Below, piece after piece: positions 48,997-60,900 of a stretch of DNA of 64,000 nucleotides (position 1 is its first letter; the number at the start of each line of letters is the position of its first letter). Origin of the DNA: Bactrocera neohumeralis. Its lineage: Eukaryota > Arthropoda > Insecta > Diptera > Tephritidae. Under the pieces are notes generated by a model that saw only the letters and a program-made list of their open reading frames with translations, searched no databases and was not told the origin of the DNA. The stretch spans positions 49,187,824-49,251,823 of the forward strand of contig NC_065920.1 of assembly GCF_024586455.1 (NCBI RefSeq). Direction: 5' to 3'. The translations under genes were made by a program, and so were the position numbers.

Positions 48997-51900
48997 ATGC
49001 TTTCAACGCCTATGAGGTCCTCCGCTCCGCTAAGTCCATCCGCACAAGCTACTCTTAATAAACATTTACCCAAACTAGCAACGAAGCGCCTTACACAACA
49101 ACAACAGAATGTCAAAGCTGCAGTGCAAATGGTCGATGCTGGCTGCTGTACAGGTATAAAACACAAAATTTCACGTGTATGTACATATGTATATTCACAA
49201 TGGATGTATGCAGCAATATTTTATAAAGGAAGTAAAATATTTTCACTGCTTCCCCAAGATACCACTAAGTTACCAATAGTTAATTACCATTTTGGTCCTT
49301 TAAAACTTTTTAAATGTATGCATACATACATTATATGCATATGAATGTTAGTATATCAAAATATAAAAATAACATTATTTATTTCAGATCTATGTAGTAG
49401 CGAAAATATACCAGAGGTCGAGATATTTTCCCTCTTGGAGGAACAAATTCCTAAATATAAAGTGAGGTCGGATTTCTTAACCGACTTTTCTGGGTATTCC
49501 AATCAGGATTGGTTTGTCCCTGCACCGGCATTAGAAATACCTACCGAAGGTTTAGGTTTAACCAAAGAGCAAACACGTGAGACGCTAAACTATTTTCGTA
49601 AGTATATTTTATAATTAATTATGTATTTATGTATATAAGTATGTATGTATTGGTATACATATATATTCATATGTTTTGGTTTTAATATTTTTTTCTACGG
49701 TTAACTTTTTCAATCAAAATATGTATATAAAATTGAATATCGTTTAAATATCAAACTCTAACAAAAACATATGAAAAAGCAAAGATTTGTCCAATGCACC
49801 TCTGGTTTCAAAAAATTCTTTAACAAAAGTAATTTCCATATTTTGGCAAAAAGTGTAGATATGGCTTATCAAATCTAGCTTTACTGAAACTGTAAACTTA
49901 TTTAATATATTATTTATATTTTATTGGAATTACCTGATGATTCTCTCTTTTCCATCCATTCTTGCGCTCGATATTTTGAGTCACCACTGAAAAGAGAACT
50001 AAACAATAGCTTGAAATTAAAAAGCGCCTAAAAGATGCCAACTTGTTATATGCATTTGAAAAACATTTTTTGATAATGTTGCATATTTTTAGGCTAATCA
50101 ATAAGTTATTACCACATTTTTAAAGTCAAAATTCTTATTTTAACCCCGAACACAACTGCACGACAGCGAAATTTTACTGTCTCCAAATGGCATCTTAAAG
50201 CCAGCTTCTTGAACATTTTGACATATCAAACAGCTGATGTACACAACTTCATTGTTGCCGTACTAAAAGTGTTCACTTAAATGAAATTTCAATATTTTGT
50301 TCAAAGTGAATTTTTCTGAAAAAATAAGTAAATGCTATTTTATGCTTCTGTAAAACAACGTTAGACAGAGTGGCTTAAAGCCAAGCCCGGCGTAAGTTCG
50401 CGTGTTGCGTAAACGGGAAAATTCGCTCAGCTCGGCTTTGAGTGTCCACTCTACGGGCGCCCTAAGGGGGGGCCTTAGACTTTTAGTTTACATATTTGGA
50501 GCAAAATTAGAAATAGTTTTAATTTAGCGACAGCGACCACTGCAAGCCTGCTTCCGTGAAGTCGTGCTGTCGTCTAAATAACTGTTCCCATAAGAACAGT
50601 TACTTTTTGTCAGATGCTGCCTTTCACTTGTTGCAGTCTATGTGTTTCATGCAACATCGCTCTGATTTGTATAATCACTACAATTATTTTCAATCATATT
50701 AATTTCTTCATATCTATTAAAAACTTAGAAAATATACTAATTTTTAATAATTTTTTAAAGAAGCAAAAATTCTTTAATTGTGATTTACTGCATTTACGGG
50801 TGTACGTAGCATTCGGCCAGGTTGTTGTTCTCGCAAGGCCCAGTGGGGTGGGAATAATCACTACAATTATTTTCAATCATATTAATTTCTTCATATCTAT
50901 TAAAAACTTACAAAAATACTAATTTTTATTAATTTTTTAAAGAAGCAAGAATTCTTTAATTGTGATTTACTGCATTTACGGGTGTACGTAGCATTCGGCC
51001 AGGTTGTTGTTCTCGCAAGGCCCAGTGGGGTGGACCGGATTTCTCTCGTTATAATTGTAATTGTCTTCAATTTAGAAGCAATAGCACGAAAACATGTACA
51101 TACATACACATAATTAAATAGTTTGAATATTTCACAAACCCTTTGACAAAATTTCGTTAGATATGACAAATGAAGTTAAATTATAAAATGTTAGGTACCA
51201 AAAATGTACTAATATCTAATATTTTTCACTGATAAAATCTATAACAATTTGCAAAATTTTCCTGTTAAAATTATAATTAATTTTATTTATATTATTTATT
51301 TTTGAAATGTGAGATTCAGAGAATAGTTTAAAATATTTTCCATTGTCCGCAGGCTATACCCTTATACATATTTCTCATTTCTTTTTAGTGTTGCCCAAAT
51401 AGAATTGAACTCATATAATTTTTTTTAACGCATTGATTCCCATAATTGCTTATACTATGTATATAGTGCTATCATTTTATTTCCTATCTTATCTTAGTTA
51501 ACTTATTCATTAGATTCGTTTGTATACAATAAAAAAAAACAATTATTAAATTCTCATTGAAATATTAATAAACTGCATTATCGATTATAATGCAACTACA
51601 GGCTCGGTCATTATATAGGTTTAAATTAGTTGATATTGCTATAGCTTTGTTTACTGATAGATAGATACGTTAAATGTTGTATTTTTAAAATGTTTTCTTA
51701 ATAACAAATTTTCCGCAAGCAATGTACTGATCCTTCAAATAATCTTTGTAAATATTGAACAAAACAGTCAATCAATATTAACCATTTTGTTATGATTTCA
51801 AAATATGTACATATGTATGTATATATGTACATACATATGCCCAATTATAATAACTTTACCTTCAGATACTAAAAAAATTTTCACATATTTATTTAAAAAT

Positions 51901-54900
51901 GAAAATATAATATGTACATACATACATATATCAAATAGATATCAGAGCCATGATCATCCTCGTGGTGGTGATTGTGGTGTTAACCCAATTTTGTCTGATT
52001 AACGCCTTTGACACATGTCGACACACAAATTCCGATTCATTTTTATTTATAAGATAAATTAAGGAACACCTAAAATTTTTAATATCATACTTACATATAC
52101 ATATAAGTTGACGGCGCGTTAGCAATATATTTTTTATATACTCTAATGTTAAGAATGTACCGTATTCCCTGCTGCCTAAAAATGTAAATTTGTATAAAAT
52201 AACATTTCGCACAACTTCAGATATTTTTTCAGTTTCCCGTTTTTTTCATCATATTAATAAATACTTGTACTTCATTTACGCTCCGTTACAACTTCCGTAA
52301 GAATCAAACTCGTTTTTGTAGCAGTATTTTACTCAACTGGCCATTGACCCGAATTTTTAGCTCTTTTGGAGTATTGCATATATGGAAGTAAAGAAGAAAA
52401 ATAATTAAATAAAAAATTATAAATATAACGCGCTTTTCGTTTCGCAGTTCATTTGAGAGCAATTTGCAAAACATGACATGCCTTTGGGTTTCGGATTACA
52501 CCTGCAAATAATTTGAATATTTTTTTATTTAAACAATAACTATAAATAATTCCGAGAATTTTCAACGATTTTTGGTTAATATTCCGTACAGTCCGATTTA
52601 TGTGTTACACAGCGCACGTATTATTCGTAACTTGCATATAATATTTTATTCCAAGTCGACTTTTATTGTAGAAATAGTAAGTGATTTACGTCTTCTATAA
52701 TTATTTATTATTTTTGTAAAAACTTATATTAACATCTTGGCGATTTTCCATTAGTGGCTCAATATGCAATAACAATGAATAAGCAATAAAAATACCATTA
52801 ATATAATGTATTGCAAAAGTAGTAGATCGGGTCGATGCTCAAAAGTTTAATCATATACTTTTGTATTATATTATATAAGATTTAAGATAAAACAAGTACC
52901 TTATTTCAAAAAAAATCAATTTCAGGTTATTTCTTTTTAAAAAGTTTTTACTTGTTCGAAATTCATATTTCAATCGTAATAGTTGGCATACTGCTTGCCA
53001 AATAAATATTCACATCCTAATTTATTTATCTAAATACATATAAACTCATACATATATAGTATATTTAAATGTAGGTGTACGTGATACTTATTTTTAAATA
53101 TGAATGACTGATACTTAAATTTTCGAAGCTTTTCTAATTCATTTATGCCTATTTGTTTATGTAACGATATGCGTTTATCTAAAAAGAAAATATCAAAAAA
53201 TTTCAAAGAACGTGCATGAGGTAACGTAACAGTACAGTAGTGGTTGCCTGGGGCTGGATTTTCAGAATATAAACTAAAATGTTTTGCAAAACATTACGAT
53301 ATTCTAAAGAAAATCAATCCTGAAACTGGGAGGTTTATGATGCCACCAATTTCAATGTGTAAAAATCAAGCATCGCTGTTAAACCTTCCATTAATATTTT
53401 TTACGAGAAAGAAACAATTTCAGTTGCAATTTAAAAATTAAATATTTCAAACATGTTCGTGCAACTGTAAGATTTTAAAATGTTGCACTAATTTAACCTT
53501 TTTTTTGAACATAGCAATATTGCAAGAGATTAAAAGAGTTATAAAAACTATCGTATTACTTAGGCAAATAAAAAGTAAATTTTTAATAGTAACTAAAATG
53601 TATGTGACTAATATTCTCTTCAACAAAACCGTTGCTAGCAAGTGAAGTTGCACATAAGAGGTTTAACCGTCACTCCTTATTCTAATAAAATATATACCTT
53701 CTTTTTATTTGTTACCCTCACTGTAAATGTTGATATAGCAGTGCATGCATACGTCTAGTGGATTGTATGTTCGACAAGATAAGTGTCAACTATTGTTATT
53801 AATTGGATTTTTTATCACCATTTGTTATTGGCTTTTGCAAATGAAATTTTAATACCATACGCTTTTTAAAAAATTATACAATGAACGCCGGTTAATAACA
53901 ATTAAAATACAGCCCTGTACGCTACTTACTCGCCGTGTTTTCTGCTGAGTTGGTTTAGTTTTGTTTGAAATTGGAATGTGTTGAAGAAATTTCGTTGCGG
54001 CAATTTGTTTCATTCCACTGTCCACTCAGTGTTCATTTGTGAGCGTAGACAATTACTATCACCGTGTATTTAGTGCGTTGGAATGTCTTACGGTTGTTCT
54101 TAAAGTAAACGAAATTATGAAAAATAAATGCCAACTGGCTTAAGTGTAAAAGATTCCAATGAAAAATGTTATAAATGTGTTAAATAACAATATTGATGTG
54201 TAGCACGTGAAAATAACCTTCAACATATGACAAAACCTAACACTGACCAATTACTAATTGTTATATATGGTGCTTATTGGCAGGGCTAGTTCAAAGACAA
54301 GGTGGAACTCCAGAAAAAGCAAACATTTTCGCCATGTAAAACTTAACCAATAAATGCAATACAGTTTGGTTATTGGTCAAGCGACTTTACTTAATACATC
54401 AGTGATTAATATGCATATTTGCTAGATTTTCGTGTTTAAAAAGAAATTGGAACATAATTATTAATGCACGCATTTTTTTTATATGTATTCTTTAAAGTTA
54501 CATAAAACCATTCCAACGTAGCATTATTCATAATTGTATTTGTATGTGGTATATGAGTGACATTGATGTACTCGTTTTTTTCTTTTTGCAAATGATAAGA
54601 AACTAAACCTGATATATAGCTATTTATATTTTTTTTTATCTAAATTGGATAGATAATTGAAGGGGTTTTAAACTAATTGTTGTGATAACAAGATTTTTGT
54701 ATTCCAATTAATTTGGCCGTTTCGCACAGTTGAAGAATTTCTTCGCACATTTTCATTGAACTTGTAGAACTATGTATGTACAAATATAGTACATACTTAA
54801 GTGTTTTCGTATATTGTTCCATTTAGCCATAAAACTGTAAAGCAAATTTCCGTTGCTGTCATATGCCAAGAAAAAGTCAGTGCAAAGATAATCATTACGT

Positions 54901-57900
54901 CATGATAAGTAAATAAACTATACCATATGACTGTCAGATGTATGGATGCAAAGAAAAAGTTACCGTATGACAAACACCCTATGCGTTATTCATAAAATAC
55001 TACGCTAGGGATAAAAAACATAAATAATAAATAAAAAATACAGTGACAATCTGCAAATGACGGTCTAGTTAGCGGATTTAATATTGTGTACGTTTTATTA
55101 CGGCATATGGCATATGACAAACTCGCTATAATACCGTGAAATCTCCCATAAGCGGACACTGGCGGCCAGTTTTTCTGTCCGTTTAATAGAGATGTCCGCT
55201 TATTACACTGTCTTTAATAAGCATCAAAATGTACATAGTTAATGAAGATGCCAGTTTAATAGAGATTTTACTCTACTCAGAAGTATACTATATGTATAAT
55301 TGCTTGCGTTATATTTAACAGGTATCGTTGATGTATCCATAATTTTATAACTTAATTTTTTTTGCGTCGATAATTGTGGTTAAAGTTATGTGGCCATCGT
55401 TATAAGATAAGACTAGGTATTCACGATGAAATTAAAAAAAATCTGATTGTGCCAAAAAAAAGAAGAAATTAAATCTGTGGTAATAAGAACGCCCGGTAGT
55501 GTTAAAATCGTACTTCCAACTATTATGAACACATATATTTAAAAAAATATGTCTAATGAAAATATAAGTGTGCCACAAAGCAATATAATTGCTCCAACCG
55601 ACTTTAAATATGGTGACTCTGATATTTGTTCGAAACGCCGAAAGTGCAATGCTGATGGTACCGAGGACAATGGGAGTATTGCATTTACTGAATGTACACC
55701 ACCAAAAATTTCTCCTTTGGATTTTTCCTCCATTGATGTGAGCTCAGATTTTAAAGGAGGTCTTCTTAATTCCACTACATCGACATCATCAGCACAGTCA
55801 TCACCCATTTCATCAATATCTGAACAAAAGTCGGAAAAATCGCTATTGATAACAACAAAGCCATCACAAACAAGTAAATGTTTTGAAAACACCTTTAAAT
55901 TGCTACAAACCCAATTAGAGTGCAATGCAAAAAAGGCTGTTAGCGTTATGCAGTCCTTTAATGTGGATACGTCCTTTTTAAACAGCGGTAGCTGTTCATT
56001 ACCTTCAATCCGTGAATCCGAAGAACCACCTACACATTTAGAGCTTGAATTAGAAGCAATGCGACGTGTACGTACGCTAGTTACAAACAAGACAAGTTAC
56101 AATATTTCCCCGCGATTTGTAGCCCTTTTATGCGATTTTGTGTCTAAAGGTCAACATAAAGAAGATGAGAAAGATTATCGGGGAAATTGTTCAAAAGGTG
56201 AAGAGGATTTAAGATATCATGCTGCTAAGAATTGTGACGGAAAGAACTGTCTAAGAGTTATAAGGACGTTATGCTCAGAACAAGGTATGCATCATAACGA
56301 ATTTACAATTTGTATAGTCCCGAATCATGTTGCAAAAAATATAAGTTTTATTTATTTAAGGGAAGTCAAGTTTACTGCGTATTTGTCATTTAAAGTATTA
56401 TAGCGGTTTCCGTTCTAAATTTGTCGATGGTTATTTGTAAACTCTACTGCAACTAATCTTTATAGGTAAAATCAGAGATAAGTATTTTTCAATAAAAGGC
56501 ACACTTTATCGAGTGGTCGTGCAAATGCACACGTAGCCATTTATTTATAAATATATATTTTTTTCAAATAGACATTTATAAGTGTCAATTGAAAATAAAA
56601 CAGTAGGAATTGCAGTTGTATGTGTTTTCATATTACTTTACGCGGTGAAAGGTGATATAAAGCTTTAAGAAGTAAGCTTTAGAGCCGATCATTCCACTGA
56701 TAATAAAAATATTGACGATATATACATACGATATGCGTAGGTTTATCACAAGTTTTAAAACGAAACCAGGGGATGCTTTTATAAATCCCAACCAAAATAT
56801 CTTTTTCCTGATTTTTAATTTTTATAGGTCAGTATGTATTAACTTAAATACATATAATATACTATAGTGGCCGAATGTAAACAATTTCTACGATTGTACT
56901 TTTACCTTTGACAATAGTCTATGCCGAACGTCTCGTGAAGATATCTCGTCAAATAAAAAAGTTGTCCATGCAAAGACTGGATTTTGATAGATCAGTTTGC
57001 AGCTCGTGAAGATATTTCGACAAATAAAAAAATTTCCATACAACATGTATTTGGTCGTTAAGTTCTGTATAACAGTTATATGCCGTAGTAGTCCGATATC
57101 TTCGATTCCGACAAATTTGATATCTCAAAAACTGAGAGACTAGTTTGTGTATACACTGACAGACGGGCATGGGTCAATCGATTCAGCTCATCGTGCTAAT
57201 CATTTAGGAATAAATTTATACCCTGTTCTGGCTATAAAAATTGCATGTAGCCTTACATGCACATTGCAATCAAATTAAAACTTAGTAATATCAGAGATAA
57301 TTTAAAAATTTGTTTAAACATTGAAATATCAAATCACTCAACTTATACTATAGAAAATTCGTTCGAATATGGTTTACAATTAAAGCTGCAAATATTTACA
57401 AATATTTTACTTTTCATTATGTACATCTGGTAACCATTCCATTTGGAACGTATTTCTTAAAGTGTTCTGCAGTGTTGAAAAGTGTGAAAATATTGCTTTG
57501 AAATTATACCGGTAAATTTTCCCATATATTAATATTAAAAATTGATAACGAAAAGTTTGATTAACTTGAGAAAACCAGGCATGTCTAAAATATTGGAAAC
57601 ATTGGAGGAAGAAATTATCAAATATAATACACTTACATAAGTTTTTATTTTGAAGCTATTTGTTTGATAATAAAAATATAAATATTCGATTAACGTATAC
57701 AATATAGTATAATAATAACTTTGGTAAATAATTACTGAAGTTGAATGTATAGTACACTTTATGAGCAGGCCAGACATTTTTTTTCAGTTTGTTAAGGCCA
57801 AACTGATAAATCTAACCGAATCTCTTATATAGCTGTGATCATTCATCCCTTTCTTACGCAAAGCATTAAGGGTTCACGCAAATTCTTTTAATGTATTGTA

Positions 57901-60900
57901 GTTCGGTAGTCGTGACTTGTTGGGTTGTACTGCAAATGAATTGTGTCAATATTTGGTTTGTGTATTGTATTCAATGTTTACAGTTTAATTTTCATGTATT
58001 TGGCATTCTACAACACTGTTGCCAATTGATTTTTGACATTTGTTCCAATATTCATTCTCTATTAATAAAGCGATGAATATTTGCGAATAGGAAGTTGTGT
58101 TTGGTAAAATAATAGTGAGCTCAATTTCAGCTTAGAATTATAAATTTATTAACTCATCTGTATAGTGATTTTGTGAAAAGAAAAGCGAAAATTTCGTATG
58201 CGATAGAAAAATATATTTTTTAAACGGAGTAAACGGATTGTATTTGCTGAAGCTGTATCTTTAAGAAAAGTGCGTCACGAGACCGATGCCAGGTTTTTTT
58301 AGTCGACTTGCATTAGCATAGTTCAGAAAGGCGATTAGCATTTAAGAAATATCAGAATACATGCACATATATGTATAGAAACATTTGACGTTCGTTTTGT
58401 TATAAAGTGAGTATCACAAAGGTTTAATATGATATAACTTTCGGTAAACGGGTTTTTTGTTTTATGATGTGTTTACTTGTGTACTAATGAATTTTAAATG
58501 TTGTATATTAAGACAAAAAAAAAATTAACATCCCTTGGTTTTGCAAGATAGCGCAGGCGTGGAAAACAATTAAAATTCTCTCCACTTTGTCAAAAATCAT
58601 GTATTTTCCAGTAATTTTGCACACCCCTCAACCGAATCCAATATCTAGTCAAGTGTTGTGTTTAGGAAAATATGATGCGTCAGAATGTGAAATGTTTAAA
58701 TTCGTTTTCAAAAGTTATGTGAAATAAGAAAAGAACGTCGCGATAAATTTCTGTGATTGAAGTTAATGTATTGAAGCAAAACAGACATTTCAACTGTTTG
58801 ATTTTCAATATTATTTACTTGATTTAAAATTTTCCATACGTACTATATGCCAACATAAGAAAATTAGCAATCGCTGAGCTGTTATATAATTAGCAATTTC
58901 TTGCCCTCGAATAAAAACATAAAATTAATTAAAATTGATGTGTGTGTATGCCTATTTGAAATATAAATAATTTTTTTGAATACGTGCAAATTTAAGTTTA
59001 TTTCCAATTTGCTTTGGCATGCAAAACAATGGAGAATGCCGCTTCCAGTGGTTACGTTGAACGTATTGACCGTCTGCATCGACGCAACGCGTCGTGGTCT
59101 CCGGAAAATCGATATAATTCTTTGGAGAGCGAAGTAGAAAATGTAGTGATAGTGAATAGAAATATTGATGCTGTTGCCGCAAACCCCAGTATTGACAGTG
59201 AAACGAATTTGCAATGGTTTGAAAATTGTAATGAAGACTTCGTGGATGCTGCGCAATTGGAGTATGAGGATGAAATATTGTGTACTTCATCCTCTTTTAC
59301 AAATGCAGTATTTAATACAGTCGAAAATGCTACTTTAGCTGATCTTAACTTTTCTCAAATACAATCTAATAACCAATCTTTACTTGAAAACGAACAATTA
59401 CTTTACGAAGGTAGTAAAATGTATACTTTATATACAAATAAGCCTTAGGTTTTATGGTTTTCTAATATGTGAAATTTTCATAATGATTCGATTTTTATTT
59501 CGTGAAGGTTGAATGCCGAAAGTACAATAAAAAATATTTATTGTGAAAAATATACCGGTTTTGTTCTAAGCTTAATGAATAATTGTATGTATGTACATAC
59601 ATAGGAACATGTGTCACTCGGTATTAACATTTGTTATTTGGTTTTAATAGAAAAGTGAATTAGTCGGCGCGTAAAAAAGATGTAATCTATTGTTGTGACT
59701 TCTACCAATTTGTTTTCGATTGCAGAAAATAAAATCGTATAGAAAAAAGAAAATTACAATTCATGTAATTATTGCTAAGATTCTCGACGGAAACCATTTT
59801 GAAAACCATTAACAAAGTAAAAAGGAATATCTAATAGCTATGAAAATTTTTTTTTTCCGGATTATGAAACACATTTGTTAATCTGTACGGATTTGAGATA
59901 CACAATTTTGTACAGAACTAATATTTTTTAATACATATCAATCTTTAGTACTAGAATTGATCATAAAATTTTGCTAATATCATTATTTATTTTTGTTTCA
60001 GTTCTATGTGGAAACCGTGTAAGCCAAATGACGCGTGCATATGATGATATAGAAGCTGTGACCCGCTTGCTGGAAGAGAAAGAAAAGGACTTAGAATTAA
60101 CAGTACAAATTGGCAAAGAACTTTTAACGCAAAACAATGCACTTGAAAGCAGGATAACTGAACTCGAAGCAGATTTGAAATCCTCGAATGAAGATCGCGC
60201 TCAACTAGTGCATGAACTACACAAGAAAAATGAACTTATCGCTGTTTTGACGAATGACTCTGACGAAGGGAGTGAAAATGGTAAGCAAATGCAATGTTGA
60301 TATAATTATGTTCGCCGTTGTTGATGTTGAAGCGGCAGAATTCTGCCGTTTTGATAGTCCTTGGTTGTGTGGTAACGGTATTATCCAGCTATACACTCAC
60401 GTTTCTATGTCTTTATTTTGTACTCTTCATTATCAAAATGCAATATTATTCGCTTCTATCTTTTAGATACTCCCACCTTTTCCAAATCCATTACTTTGGA
60501 TTTGCTACAAAAGAAAATTGCTACTTTGCAGGATGAAAATAAAAGTTTAAAACTTGAAGCCTTACAGCTTGCCTCAGAAACCGATGATGTTGAGGCGCAG
60601 GAACGTCAACTTATGGAAGACATAACGTCGCAATTGAACGAAGCGAACGGACGCTACGACAGCATGAATCTGGAGTTGGAACGCCTCCGAGAGGAGAATC
60701 GTTTGCAGCATGAACAGATAATCAGTTTAACGGCGAGATTATCGGAAGCTGAAATGAGGTTGCATCAATTAACGCACGACAATGACGAACACATTACACT
60801 TTTAAATATAACCAAGGAGAACCAAAATTCATTAGCAGTGGAATTACTTGAATTCAAGCAACGATATCAAGAAGTACTGGCTCTACTGCAGGAGGCCCAG

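Larger units (their letters stand above)
49620..55540 (+). other. First part of the large milton intron
   Basis: AT-rich with microsatellites (51807-51838, 51913-51930). Bases 50342-51033 hold a GC-richer repeated element with a 183-base tandem duplication. The region around 53940-54110 is GC-richer and ends near a possible donor (54103, 'cttaaa|gtaaac'), a candidate 5' UTR exon for the milton start at 55549. A tandem of short palindromes and 'ataagcggacactggcggcc' near 55150-55250 looks like a decayed transposon end. Confidence 0.4.

Noticed and set aside
55539..56090. 183-codon minus-strand open frame
   Set aside because: It mirrors the plus-strand milton exon at 55549, which has a good start, donor and correct phase.
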